Source of the DNA: UBA2020 sp964551435
GTDB taxonomy: Bacteria > Pseudomonadota > Alphaproteobacteria > Micavibrionales > UBA2020
Direction: 5' to 3'
NCBI GenBank assembly: GCA_964551435.1
Contig: CAZKBS010000009.1
Coordinates: forward strand, 1 to 64,000
DNA: 64,000 nt
This document shows, piece by piece, positions 7,986-17,069 of the stretch; positions within the stretch are counted from its first letter, which is position 1, and each line of letters begins with the position of its first letter. Position numbers and translations under genes: made by a program. The notes under the pieces are model-generated. The model made no database searches, was not told the DNA's origin, and saw only the letters and a list, made by a program, of their open reading frames with translations.

Positions 7986-10900
7986 ATGAGCATCCTGAAA
8001 TCGCGGCGGTTCCTGCCGCTGTTCGTCACCCAGTTTCTGGGCGCGTTCAACGACAACCTGTTTAAAAACGCGATGGTGATGCTCATCACCTTCCGTCTGG
8101 CCGAACAGGCGCATATGTCGCCGCAACTGCTGGTGACGGTGGCCGCGGGCGTTTTTATTCTGCCGTTTTTCCTGTTTTCCGCCACCGCGGGGCAGCTGGC
8201 CGATAAATACGACCGCGCCCGCATTGCCCGCATGGTCAAGCTGGCCGAAATCGCGCTGATGGCCTTGGCCAGCATCGGTTTTGTCACGGGCAATATCTGG
8301 ATCCTGATGTTCCTGCTGTTTGGCATGGGGACGCATTCGGCGTTTTTCGGCCCCGTGAAATACGCAATTTTGCCGCAGCATCTGAAAGCCGACGAGCTTC
8401 TGGCCGGCAATGCCTATGTGGAGGCGGCGACTTTCCTCTCCATTCTTCTCGGCACTATCGCGGGCGGCCTTCTGGTGATGGCCGAGCGCGGGGAGTGGGT
8501 GATTTCCATCGCCATTGTCAGCGTCGCCATCGCCGGCTATTTCGCCAGCCGCCAGATACCCGAAGCGCCCGGCCCGTCCCCGGATTTGCAGGTAAATCCG
8601 AAGTTCTGGAGCGAGACAGGCCGTATGATGCGCGACACCCAGACTGATGTCGCCGTTTACCGCTGCATTCTGGCGATTTCGTGGTTCTGGCTGGTGGGTG
8701 CGACCTATCTGACGCAATTCCCCAGCTATGCCAAGGATTACCTGCATAGCAACGAAACGGTGGTCACGCTGCTTTTGACGCTGTTTTCCATCGGTATCGG
8801 CGTGGGTTCCGTCCTGTGTGAAAAACTGCTGAAGGGTCGTGTGCAGCTGACCTATGTGCCGCTGGCGGCAATCGGCATGGCCATTTTCGGCGTGGATTTG
8901 TATTTCGCAACCGGCCATGAGGCGTCGCATGTCGCCGGTGCGGGTGAACTGGTGACCGCGGCGACATTTGCCGCAACGACGGGCGGCATGCGCGTGATGG
9001 CGGATTTGTTCCTCATCGCCGTGTGCGGCGGGATGTTTGTTGTGCCGCTTTATGCCATGGTGCAGCAGCGCGCCAAAGGCGCCATGCTGGCGCGCACGAT
9101 TGCGGGCCTGAACGTCATGAACAGTCTGTTCATGGTCGTATCTGCAGTAGTTTGTGTAATTCTTATCCAGATGGCCTTTACCATTCCGGCGATTTTTCTG
9201 GTGATGGCGCTGTGCAATATTCTGGTCGCCATTTATATCGTTCACCTGCTGCCTGAAGATCTCATGCGCTCCGTCGCGCGGGCGGTACTGGGCTGGGCTT
9301 ACGGTGTCGAAATCAAGGGCATGGAGAATTTCGAGGCGGCAGGCAAGCGTGTTTTGATTGTCGCGAACCATACCTCGTTTCTGGATGCGGCGCTGATTGC
9401 AGCCTATCTGCCGGTAAAAATCACTTTTGCCGTTAACACGCATGTGGCGGATAAGTGGTGGATCAAGCCGTTTTTGACGCTGGTCGATGCCTTCCCGCTT
9501 GACCCTACGAATCCGATGGCGATCAAATCGCTGGTCGAAGAAGTGCGGCAGGATAAAATCGCGATGATTTTCCCCGAAGGGCGCATCACGGTCACCGGCT
9601 CGCTCATGAAGGTATACGAAGGTCCCGGGCTGATTGCCGACAAGGCGCAGGCGCGTCTGCTGCCTATCCGTATCGACGGGGCGCAATATACGCCGTTTTC
9701 GCGCCTGCGCGGCAAGGTCAATATCCGCTGGTTCCCCAAAATCACGCTGACGGTTTTGCCGCCGTGCGATTTCCAGCTGCCCGAAGACGCCCGCGGCCGC
9801 CGCCGCCGGCAGCTGGCCGCATCGAAGCTTTATGATTTGATGTCCGGCATGATGTTCGAGGCAAGCGATTCCAATGAAACCCTGATCCGCGCCCTGATGC
9901 GTGCGCGCCGTTTGCACGGCGGCAAGCATGTGGTTTGCGAAGACCCGCAGCGCCAGCCGATGGATTATCAACGCCTGATCAGCGCGGCCTTTGCTTTCGC
10001 GCGTGTGCTGAACCGCCAGATACCTGCAGCGCGTGCGGACGCATCTGTTCCCGCTGTCGGCGTGCTGCTGCCCAACATGACGGGTACGGTTTTGACCTTC
10101 TTTGCGCTCCACATCATGCGCCGCGCGCCGGCCATGCTGAACTTCTCGGCGGGGCCTGCGAATATCGTCAGCGCCTGCCAGACGGCGGAGCTGACGCATG
10201 TCATCTCCTCGCGCCGTTTTGTCGAGATGGGCAAGCTGGTCCCTGTGGTGGACGCTATCGAAGGCGCAGGCGTGTCGATGATTTACCTCGAAGACGTGCG
10301 CAGCCGCATCGGGCTTGGCGACAAGCTTTACGGCCTTGCCGCGCGCCTTTGGCCGGAGCTGATGGAGCGTATGTGCAAACCTGCCGCCACCCCTGATGAT
10401 GCGGCTGTGGTGTTGTTCACGTCAGGTTCCGAAGGGGCGCCGAAGGGCGTGGTACTGTCGCACCGGAATATCCGCGCGAATTGTCACCAGATTGGCAGCC
10501 GCGTCGATTTCGGCCCGACGGATATCGTGTTCAACTGTTTGCCGATGTTCCACTCTTTCGGCCTCACGGGCGGGACGCTTTTGCCCATCCTGTCGGGTTT
10601 GCGGGCGTTTTATTATCCCTCGCCGCTGCATTACCGCATCGTGCCGGAGCTGATTTACGACACGAACGCGACCATTCTGTTTGGCACGGATACGTTTCTG
10701 GGCGGCTATGCGCGTTTTGCGCATCCCTATGATTTCCACGCCATCCGCTATATTTTCGCGGGCGCGGAAAAGCTCAAAGAAGAAACGCGCAAAATCTATG
10801 CCGAAAAATACGGTGTGCGTATTTTCGAAGGCTACGGGGCAACCGAAACCGCCCCGGTCATCAGTATCAACACGCCCATGCACAACAAGCCGGGCAGTGT

Positions 10901-11426
10901 CGGGCGTCTGCTGCCGGGTATCACCGCGAAGCTGGAAAAGATCGAGGGGATTGATGCACCCAATACCGGCAAGCTGATCATTCATGGCCCGAACATCATG
11001 AAGGGTTATCTGAAATCCGACGCCCCCGGCATGCTGCAACCGCCCGAAGGCGGCTGGTACGATACCGGCGATATCGTGGCGCAGGACGAAGCGGGCTATA
11101 TCACCATTCAGGGACGCATGAAGCGTTTCGCCAAAATCGGCGGTGAAATGGTCTCGCTGACAGCGGTAGAAAGCGCGCTGCAAAAATTGTGGCCCGACAC
11201 GCAGCATGCGGTTGTCAGTGTCAAGGATGACAAAAAAGGCGAAAAGCTGATTTTGTTCACAACGCAGCCGCAGGCGGCGTCCGAAGACATCACGCGTCAT
11301 TTCCGCAGTCTGGGTATCAACGAGCTGTCTATTCCGCGCCAGATACAGCAGGTGGCGGAAATCCCGCTGCTGGGCACGGGCAAGACGGATTACGTGACCC
11401 TGCAAAAACAGGCGGCGGCGCTTTAA
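7986..11426 (+). CDS. Three-domain fusion: MFS lysophospholipid flippase, PlsC acyltransferase, acyl-ACP synthetase (Aas/LplT-like)
   Basis: A 1146-residue inner-membrane protein that appears to unite lysophospholipid import and re-acylation. Residues 1-415 form a 12-helix MFS domain like LplT, starting FLPLFVTQFLGAFNDNLFKN. Residues about 430-620 are a PlsC-type acyltransferase with NHTSFLD from residue 461 and FPEGRIT downstream. Residues about 640-1146 are an AMP-binding acyl-ligase with LFTSGSEGAPKGVVLSH near 810-827, GYGATETAPV and the terminal YDTGD region. In E. coli LplT and Aas are separate neighbours; here the chain is continuous, a fusion known in other proteobacteria. The ribosome-binding site GAGGGAG precedes ATG 7986. 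Substrate specificity is inferred. Confidence 0.9.
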   Translation: MSILKSRRFLPLFVTQFLGAFNDNLFKNAMVMLITFRLAEQAHMSPQLLVTVAAGVFILPFFLFSATAGQLADKYDRARIARMVKLAEIALMALASIGFVTGNIWILMFLLFGMGTHSAFFGPVKYAILPQHLKADELLAGNAYVEAATFLSILLGTIAGGLLVMAERGEWVISIAIVSVAIAGYFASRQIPEAPGPSPDLQVNPKFWSETGRMMRDTQTDVAVYRCILAISWFWLVGATYLTQFPSYAKDYLHSNETVVTLLLTLFSIGIGVGSVLCEKLLKGRVQLTYVPLAAIGMAIFGVDLYFATGHEASHVAGAGELVTAATFAATTGGMRVMADLFLIAVCGGMFVVPLYAMVQQRAKGAMLARTIAGLNVMNSLFMVVSAVVCVILIQMAFTIPAIFLVMALCNILVAIYIVHLLPEDLMRSVARAVLGWAYGVEIKGMENFEAAGKRVLIVANHTSFLDAALIAAYLPVKITFAVNTHVADKWWIKPFLTLVDAFPLDPTNPMAIKSLVEEVRQDKIAMIFPEGRITVTGSLMKVYEGPGLIADKAQARLLPIRIDGAQYTPFSRLRGKVNIRWFPKITLTVLPPCDFQLPEDARGRRRRQLAASKLYDLMSGMMFEASDSNETLIRALMRARRLHGGKHVVCEDPQRQPMDYQRLISAAFAFARVLNRQIPAARADASVPAVGVLLPNMTGTVLTFFALHIMRRAPAMLNFSAGPANIVSACQTAELTHVISSRRFVEMGKLVPVVDAIEGAGVSMIYLEDVRSRIGLGDKLYGLAARLWPELMERMCKPAATPDDAAVVLFTSGSEGAPKGVVLSHRNIRANCHQIGSRVDFGPTDIVFNCLPMFHSFGLTGGTLLPILSGLRAFYYPSPLHYRIVPELIYDTNATILFGTDTFLGGYARFAHPYDFHAIRYIFAGAEKLKEETRKIYAEKYGVRIFEGYGATETAPVISINTPMHNKPGSVGRLLPGITAKLEKIEGIDAPNTGKLIIHGPNIMKGYLKSDAPGMLQPPEGGWYDTGDIVAQDEAGYITIQGRMKRFAKIGGEMVSLTAVESALQKLWPDTQHAVVSVKDDKKGEKLILFTTQPQAASEDITRHFRSLGINELSIPRQIQQVAEIPLLGTGKTDYVTLQKQAAAL

Positions 11427-11432
11427 CGCGGT

Positions 11433-11954
11433 TTATCCGGCGCGGGCGAAGGGCGGCAGGTGCGGCAACTTATCGTCGCTGCGATATTCCTTGTGGCTTT
11501 CGCTGACTTCGCCGCGTGGCGAGATATGCAGCGTCAGCTCGTGCGTGCCGGTTTTGTCGCTCGCGCGGGCGGTTGCTTGCCAGCCGTCGTCGTGGCGCGT
11601 GGCGCGGACGCGCAGCAGCAGGCTCGCGCTGCCGAAATAAAGCCGGAAGGCCAGATAGAATTCGATATTCTGTTCATCAAGTGCCAGCGGCGCCGCGGCA
11701 TTGGCGCTGTGGATATTCGCGGTGCTGCCATCGAGCGGTATAACGTCTTCGGGCAACAGAACGTAATATTGTGCGGGGCTTGCCGCCTGCGGTTTTACCG
11801 CGCGCGCCAGACGGGCATCCGCCCCGTAAAAAGGCAGCGGCATCAGCGCCAGCGCGGTATCGCTGCCGTAACGCGTCACAGGCTCGGCGGCATTGATTCT
11901 GTGCAGAATTTCCGTGCTTTGCGCGATAGAGGGTATTTGCCAGCCGTCGGACAT
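11433..11954 (-). CDS. Hypothetical protein, 173 aa
   Basis: I do not recognise this family. The product has no signal peptide or membrane helix. It begins MSDGWQIPSIAQSTEILHRIN and looks like a mixed alpha/beta cytosolic protein, with a middle stretch rich in aromatic and hydrophobic beta-like residues (FYLAFRLYFGSASLLLRVRA) and a polar tail. The start was set at ATG 11954, preceded by AAGAGG on the minus strand; the frame stays open further upstream but lacks a better start. It is convergent with the acyltransferase fusion (6 bases between stops) and divergent from holC (84 bases). Low G+C bias or transfer signs are not evident. Confidence 0.65.
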   Translation of the reverse strand: MSDGWQIPSIAQSTEILHRINAAEPVTRYGSDTALALMPLPFYGADARLARAVKPQAASPAQYYVLLPEDVIPLDGSTANIHSANAAAPLALDEQNIEFYLAFRLYFGSASLLLRVRATRHDDGWQATARASDKTGTHELTLHISPRGEVSESHKEYRSDDKLPHLPPFARAG

Positions 11955-12038
11955 GCGTGCCTCTTGCCTTTTGGGGACGATGGCCGATAATAACATGCTC
12001 TTTCTTATCCTCACAATCCCGCGCAGGCGGACGGAGCC

Positions 12039-12485
12039 ATGACGGATATTCGTTTTTATCACATGATCACCAAGCGGCTCGAACAGGCCTTGCCGGAGCT
12101 ATTGGCCAAGGCCATTACCGTGCAGCCGCGTATTGTGGTCAAGGCGGGCAGCCGCGAGCGGATTGAAACCCTTGATAGTCTTTTGTGGACATATGATGCC
12201 GGCAGTTTCCTGCCGCATGGGTATATCCGCGACGGCAACGAGGCGGAACAGCCGATATGGCTGACGACCGAGGACGACAACCCGAACGGCGCGCAGATGC
12301 TGGTGCTGGCCGATGGTGCAACATCGCTGCATGTCAGAGATTATACGCTCTGCTGCGAGCTGTTTGACGGCAATGACGAAGCCGCCGTCAAGGCCGCACG
12401 CGCCCGCTGGAGCGCTTACAAGGCCGATGGGCATGAACTGACCTATTTCCAGCAGGACGAACAGGGCCGCTGGGTTAAAAAATAA
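12039..12485 (+). CDS. holC: DNA polymerase III chi subunit
   Basis: This 148-residue protein is the chi subunit of the DNA polymerase III clamp loader, which links the replisome to single-strand-binding protein. The family pattern is plain: MTDIRFYHMITKRLEQALPELLAKA at the N-terminus, VVKAGSRERIETLDSLLWTY, then SFLPHG and QPIWLTTEDDNPNGAQMLVLADG. A ribosome-binding site (GGCGGACGGAG, 12027-12035) sits just before the ATG. holC lies near pepA in many proteobacteria, so its presence here fits even though two other genes intervene. Confidence 0.92.
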   Translation: MTDIRFYHMITKRLEQALPELLAKAITVQPRIVVKAGSRERIETLDSLLWTYDAGSFLPHGYIRDGNEAEQPIWLTTEDDNPNGAQMLVLADGATSLHVRDYTLCCELFDGNDEAAVKAARARWSAYKADGHELTYFQQDEQGRWVKK

Positions 12486-12497
12486 CCCGAATATCCA

Positions 12498-12857
12498 TCA
12501 ATCGTTGCAGGGAAAGCCGCGGGCAATCGCGACGGCAACATTTTTCGCCGCCGCACCGCGCAGGTTTTCGGGGAAGACTTCGGCATAGCTGCGATAAAGA
12601 TCGATCAGCTGCTGGCTGCGGATGGGGCCGTGGCTGCATGCACGCTCCCCGCTGACCGGGCCGACGAGCATCGCATTCGCAATCGCGCTGACATATCCTG
12701 CGCAAAACCCGTAATCCGTATCGTATTTGCTGTTACACATGCCCAGCAGCTCGTTGCCGCTCAAGCCTTCGCTGCTGACGCTGGCCGCGGCGGGCGTGAT
12801 AGCAGCCGCTGCCCAAAGGCAGGCGGCAAGGACAGGGGACATTAGCGCGCGCAGCAT
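12498..12857 (-). CDS. Secreted Rap1a/Tai-family protein
   Basis: A 119-residue exported protein with a signal peptide (about residues 1-26) and a mature domain containing GLSGNELLGMCNS, a second Cys in FCAGYVSAIA, then CSHGPIRSQQLIDLYRSY and a final Cys near the C-terminus. This is the Rap1a/Tai fold first known from type VI secretion immunity proteins, with four cysteines expected to form two disulfides. Orphan copies are common and no type VI effector or structural gene is near, so an immunity role is not supported. ATG 12857 has an ACGGAG site upstream on the minus strand. A terminator lies upstream, so it is probably transcribed alone. Confidence 0.8.
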   Translation of the reverse strand: MLRALMSPVLAACLWAAAAITPAAASVSSEGLSGNELLGMCNSKYDTDYGFCAGYVSAIANAMLVGPVSGERACSHGPIRSQQLIDLYRSYAEVFPENLRGAAAKNVAVAIARGFPCND

Positions 12858-12906
12858 ATAAAACTCCGTCAGGGGGGGATATTTCCTTTTATCACGGCGG
12901 CAGGGC

Positions 12907-12945
12907 AAAAAAAAGCGGCCCCTCCGTTTGAAGGGGCCGCTTTTT
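12907..12945. terminator. Strong bidirectional terminator
   Basis: AAGCGGCCCCT and AGGGGCCGCTT form a long GC stem around a short loop, with A and T runs on both sides. It ends the minus-strand M23 peptidase transcript whose stop is at 12960. Confidence 0.88.
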
Positions 12946-12959
12946 AAAGGCTGTAAAAT

Positions 12960-14579
12960 TTAGCGGGAGGCCTGACGCGTCTTGCCGCCGGTTTTGACGG
13001 GCCGGCTGTCCGCGATAACCATGCCGTTCATCAGCTTGTCGAACTGCTGGTTGCGTTCGGCGACCATATCCTTGAAGCGGCCGAGGTCTTTGCCCTCCAG
13101 TATTTTGCCGGTCGGCAGGCGCAGCGAAGCCGGATCCACATGCTTGCCATTGACCAGAATTTCGTAATGCAGGTGCGGGCCGGTGGAACGACCGGTCGTG
13201 CCAACGTAGCCGATAATCTGGCCCTGCTTGACGCGGCTGCCATTCGACAGGCCGGCGCGGAAGCCGTTCATATGGGCATAGGCCGTTTGCAGATCCTTGC
13301 GGTGGCGGATACGGATATAGTTGCCGTAGCCGTTCACGCTGCCGATCTTGTCGATGGTGCCATCGCCTGCTGCATAAATCGGCGTGCCGCGCGGGGCTGC
13401 GAAGTCGATACCCTTGTGCATTTTGCTGTAGCCCAGAATGGGATGGCGGCGCATGCCGAAGCCCGAGCTGAGACGCGCGCCGTCAATCGGCGTTTTCATC
13501 AGGGATTTTTTCGCCGACTGGCCTTTGTTGTCGAAATAATCGGTATCGCCCGAAGGAGAACTATACAGATAGAACGGCATTTCACGGCCGCCAAGGGTCA
13601 GCTTCGCGTACATGATGGTGTTGCGGCCAGCGAGGACATCACCGCCGTCTGTGGCGAATTCTTCGTACATGACTTCGAATTTGTCGCCGGGCTGGATATC
13701 GCGCTGGAAGTCGACGTTCCAGGAATACATTTTGATGAGGTCAAGAATGACTGCATCCGGCACGCCGCTGTTTTTTGCGGAAACATACAGCGAGTTGTCA
13801 ATTTGACCGCCAGCTGCTTTCAGGCTGCGGTAGACGGGCTTTTCCTGCTCGTCGACTTTATAGCTGCCGTCTTGCGCAAGGTTGACCATGACCGTGCTGA
13901 TCTTGTCTTTTTCAATCTGCAAGCCGCTGAACTTCGGGTCAGCAACTGCGGGGTCTTTGTGGAAAAAAACCGTGATGGCGTGGCCGGGGTTGAGATCGCG
14001 CGGGTTGTAAACCTTGCTCAGCGCCTGAATAGCGTTATAGGCGTCGCTGCGCGGCACATCGTTGCGCACCAGCAGATCCATCAGCGTATCGCCACGGCCG
14101 ACGGCCAGTTTTTTTTCGGCGACAAAAAGATCATTACCGGCTTGCAGCAGGTTTTGCAGGCGCGATTGAATTTGTGACAGCGTTTCCGCAACCGCTGGAG
14201 GAACTTGCGCAGGGGCGATTTTCGGCGCGGCGGCCTGGATCGTTTTTTGCGGCTTGGGCGCGGCGGTATCGCCACGTGCGAAGTCGCTGAATTCATGTGT
14301 TGCCGGCGGCGGCACGTATTCGAACGCAGCTTTCATGTTGCCGGGGACGTTGCCTGCAATATTTTCAATGCCTTCGAATTGCGCGGCGTTCGCGGCGGGT
14401 GTCATGACATCGGCAGCCGCCATTGTCGGGGCGGTGCTTTGCGTGTCGGTGGCAGGTGCGCCAAGCCATGACAGCATGGCGTAAACGGATGCAATGGCGG
14501 CGACAGGAAGAAGGGCGTGACGCAAACGGAAACGGCGCTTGCGGAACATTCTTGTGCGCGGTGAATAATACTGCAGCAA
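12960..14579 (-). CDS. M23 murein endopeptidase with LysM/OapA-like domain
   Basis: A 539-residue envelope protein that probably cleaves peptidoglycan cross-links. After a basic N-terminus there is one membrane anchor or uncleaved signal, then a proline/alanine-rich linker. A LysM/OapA-like segment (GDTLMDLLVRNDVPRSDAYNAI) sits about residues 165-200, and a Csd3/ShyA-like domain follows. The M23 catalytic domain (about 370-490) has zinc ligands HKGID at 388-392 and HLH at 469-471, so it should be active. The start may be TTG 14579, which has AAAGG about 8 bases upstream, or ATG 14549 (MFRKRRFR), which has no clear site; the longer form is given. It is divergent from fabI. Confidence 0.92.
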   Translation of the reverse strand: MLQYYSPRTRMFRKRRFRLRHALLPVAAIASVYAMLSWLGAPATDTQSTAPTMAAADVMTPAANAAQFEGIENIAGNVPGNMKAAFEYVPPPATHEFSDFARGDTAAPKPQKTIQAAAPKIAPAQVPPAVAETLSQIQSRLQNLLQAGNDLFVAEKKLAVGRGDTLMDLLVRNDVPRSDAYNAIQALSKVYNPRDLNPGHAITVFFHKDPAVADPKFSGLQIEKDKISTVMVNLAQDGSYKVDEQEKPVYRSLKAAGGQIDNSLYVSAKNSGVPDAVILDLIKMYSWNVDFQRDIQPGDKFEVMYEEFATDGGDVLAGRNTIMYAKLTLGGREMPFYLYSSPSGDTDYFDNKGQSAKKSLMKTPIDGARLSSGFGMRRHPILGYSKMHKGIDFAAPRGTPIYAAGDGTIDKIGSVNGYGNYIRIRHRKDLQTAYAHMNGFRAGLSNGSRVKQGQIIGYVGTTGRSTGPHLHYEILVNGKHVDPASLRLPTGKILEGKDLGRFKDMVAERNQQFDKLMNGMVIADSRPVKTGGKTRQASR

Positions 14580-14907
14580 GGTTCAGACCTTTGAGTTGTT
14601 GCGAAGGTGTGGGAAGTGAACAACAGTATGGATACGAATTCAAGACTTGACTTTGGGGAAGAACCCCGCGCCTCGAATACATAATCTATAACAAATCACT
14701 CTGTTAACAAAGAGTAAAGCTTGTTTGCCACAAAGAGTTCCTGCGATGTTCCGGAATTTTTTCTTCGCGCATATGAAAAATAAAAGGGCCGTTTTCATGC
14801 TTACATCAAACTGGACGTGACTTTATTTAATTGTGTAGGATGCGCGGAATCATGCATGACGCAGGACAATAGCCATGAACGGACAGCCTGAACAAAAAGG
14901 TGAACAA
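14580..14907. other. Divergent promoter region between M23 peptidase and fabI
   Basis: No gene is supported here. It must hold the promoters for the minus-strand peptidase and the plus-strand fabI-aroC pair, though I cannot assign -35/-10 boxes with confidence. An imperfect operator-like inverted repeat lies at 14698-14715 (ACTCT, 8 bases including GTTAAC, AGAGT). The same stretch has TTAA, 7 bases, TAAA, one base off the CtrA half-site spacing of alphaproteobacteria. The fabI ribosome-binding site AAAAAGGTGA is at 14894-14903. Confidence 0.4.
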
Positions 14908-15741
14908 ATGACACATGCCAGCACGCTGATGAAGGGCAAACGCGGATTGATTATGGGCGTCGCCAACGACCGCTCGATCGCCTGGGGTATTGCCGAAACC
15001 GCACATCAGCATGGTGCCGAACTGGCTTTCACCTTTCAGGGCGATGCGCTGGAAAAGCGCGTGCGTCCGCTCGCGGAAGGCATTGGCTCCAACATCATCC
15101 TGCCGTGCGACGTGACGAATGCCGACAGCATCGACGCCACGTTCAACCAGATTGAAAAAGAATGGGGCGGGCTGGATTTCGTTGTCCATGCCATCGCCTA
15201 TTCTGACAAAAACGAGCTGGACGGGCTTTACCTCGATACCACGCGCGACAATTTCCTCAAGACCATGGACATTTCTGTCTACTCCTTCACCGCGGTGGCG
15301 CAGCGCGCCGTGCCGCTGATGAAAAGCGGCGGCAGCCTTTTGACCATGACCTATTACGGTGCGGAGCGTGTAATGCCCCACTACAATGTCATGGGCGTGG
15401 CCAAGGCGGCGCTGGAAGCTTCCGTGCGTTATCTCGCCAGCGACGTCGGCCCGAAAGGCATCCGCGTCAACGCGATTTCCGCAGGTCCCATCAAAACGCT
15501 GGCCGCCAGCGGCATTGGCGATTTCCGCTATATCCTGAAATGGAATGAACTGAACGCGCCGCTTCGCCGCAACGTCACCACGCAGGATGTCGGCGGTGCC
15601 GGCCTGTTCCTGCTCAGCGACCTTGGCGCGGGCGTCACGGGCGAAATCATGTATGTCGACAGCGGCTATAACACTATCGGCATGGTTCAGGTCGACAGCG
15701 CCAAGCAAACGGCTGAACTGCTGCAGGGCATTTCCGGCTAA
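14908..15741 (+). CDS. fabI: Enoyl-ACP reductase FabI (NADH)
   Basis: This 277-residue enzyme does the last reduction of fatty-acid elongation, enoyl-ACP to acyl-ACP, and is the target of triclosan-type inhibitors. It has the FabI N-terminus LMKGKRGLIMGVANDRSIAWGIA with its modified nucleotide loop, AHAIAYSDK-like text at HAIAYSDK, and the catalytic Tyr-x6-Lys (Y159, K166) in HYNVMGVAKAAL. A closer ribosome-binding site favours ATG 14908 over the upstream in-frame ATG 14875. aroC follows after 17 bases, and the two are likely co-transcribed. Confidence 0.95.
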   Translation: MTHASTLMKGKRGLIMGVANDRSIAWGIAETAHQHGAELAFTFQGDALEKRVRPLAEGIGSNIILPCDVTNADSIDATFNQIEKEWGGLDFVVHAIAYSDKNELDGLYLDTTRDNFLKTMDISVYSFTAVAQRAVPLMKSGGSLLTMTYYGAERVMPHYNVMGVAKAALEASVRYLASDVGPKGIRVNAISAGPIKTLAASGIGDFRYILKWNELNAPLRRNVTTQDVGGAGLFLLSDLGAGVTGEIMYVDSGYNTIGMVQVDSAKQTAELLQGISG

Positions 15742-15758
15742 CAGCGGGAGGACGCGCT

Positions 15759-16856
15759 GTGTCCGCCAATCTTTTCGGAACGCTATTCCGCTATATCACC
15801 TGGGGCGAAAGCCACGGGCCCGCGATCGGCTGCGTCGTCGATGGCGCGCCGCCGATGCTGCCGTTGTGCGAGGCGGACATCCAGTATCACCTCGACCGCC
15901 GCAAACCGGGCAAGAACCGCTTCACCACCCAGCGCAAGGAAGCGGATGAAGTGCGCATCCTCTCCGGCGTTTTCGATGGCATGACGACGGGCACGCCCAT
16001 CTCGCTTTACATCGAAAATACCGACGCGCGGTCCAAAGACTACGAAAACATTCGTCACAAATACCGTCCCGGCCATGCCGATTTCACCTATGACCAGAAA
16101 TACGGCATCCGTGATTATTTCGGCGGCGGGCGGTCTTCCGCGCGTGAAACGGCGGCCCGTGTCGCGGCGGGAGCCGTTGCGCGCAAAGTGCTGCAAAGCG
16201 AGCTGGGCGGGGGCATCGATATCCGCGCCGCTGTGGTTGAAATCGGCGGTATTCCCGTCAACCGAAAAAACTGGGATTGGGCGCAGGTGGATGAAAACCC
16301 GTTTTTCAGCCCCGATGCCGCCGCTGTTGCCAAATGGGAAGCCGCGATTGACGGCGCGCGCAAAGATCTTTCGAGCCTTGGCGCGATTGTCGAGGTTGTG
16401 GCCAGCGGGTTTCCCGCAGGGCTGGGGGCACCGCTGATTGACAAGCTGGATGCAGACCTTGCCAAGGCGATGATGAGCATCAATGCCGTAAAGGGTGTGG
16501 AAATTGGCGCGGGCTTCGAATCCGCGCGTCTGCGCGGGGAGCAAAACGCCGACCAGATTCGCATGAAAGACGATGCGCCGTATTTCCTCAGCAATCATGC
16601 CGGCGGTATTCTGGGCGGTATTTCGACGGGGCAGGATATTGTCGTGCGCATCGCGTTCAAACCGACATCATCGCTGCCGCAGCCTTTGCAAACCATCGAT
16701 GACGAGGGAAATGAAACCGAGATTGCGACCAAAGGCCGCCATGACCCCTGTGTCGGCATCCGCGGTGTGCCTGTGGCCGAGGCGATGATGGCCTTGACGC
16801 TGTGCGATCACTGGCTGAGGCACAAGGCGCAATGCATGCCGGTGATAGAAGCGTAA
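15759..16856 (+). CDS. aroC: Chorismate synthase
   Basis: A 365-residue enzyme that converts 5-enolpyruvylshikimate-3-phosphate to chorismate, the last step of the shikimate pathway, using reduced FMN. The family marks are present: LFRYITWGESHGPAIGCVVDG at the N-terminus, RPGHADFTYDQKYG with DYFGGGRSSARETAARVAAGA (about 105-145), and the terminal DPCVGIRGVPVAEAMMAL. The start is GTG 15759 with GGGAGGA about 8 bases upstream. The fabI-aroC neighbourhood occurs in other alphaproteobacteria. Confidence 0.95.
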   Translation: MSANLFGTLFRYITWGESHGPAIGCVVDGAPPMLPLCEADIQYHLDRRKPGKNRFTTQRKEADEVRILSGVFDGMTTGTPISLYIENTDARSKDYENIRHKYRPGHADFTYDQKYGIRDYFGGGRSSARETAARVAAGAVARKVLQSELGGGIDIRAAVVEIGGIPVNRKNWDWAQVDENPFFSPDAAAVAKWEAAIDGARKDLSSLGAIVEVVASGFPAGLGAPLIDKLDADLAKAMMSINAVKGVEIGAGFESARLRGEQNADQIRMKDDAPYFLSNHAGGILGGISTGQDIVVRIAFKPTSSLPQPLQTIDDEGNETEIATKGRHDPCVGIRGVPVAEAMMALTLCDHWLRHKAQCMPVIEA

Positions 16857-17069
16857 GCACCGCGCCCGCGTCTTTTTGCGCAAGCCCTTATATATCAGAA
16901 TCTTGAAGCGGCTTGTTCAAGCAGCGGCGAATCGGCTCCGCTTTTTCCGGCGAAAGCCCAAGCTTTTCAGACACAAAGCCGCATAACCCACCGCGCAAGG
17001 CGCGGCCGAAGATTTTTAAGGTATTGAATATAAATGATAATTTTAAAGGTCGACGCGCCTTGTAAAAAA

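Noticed and set aside
7827..10199. 790-codon minus-strand frame opposite the acyltransferase fusion
   Set aside because: It overlaps strongly supported coding DNA on the plus strand; His/Arg-rich composition is typical of shadows in GC-rich genes.
12498..12857. Type VI secretion immunity gene
   Set aside because: The Rap1a/Tai fold is present, but no effector or type VI component is nearby; orphan members are common.
14704..14718. CtrA-like site TTAA-N7-TAAA
   Set aside because: One base off consensus and only one occurrence; AT-rich spacers produce such matches by chance.
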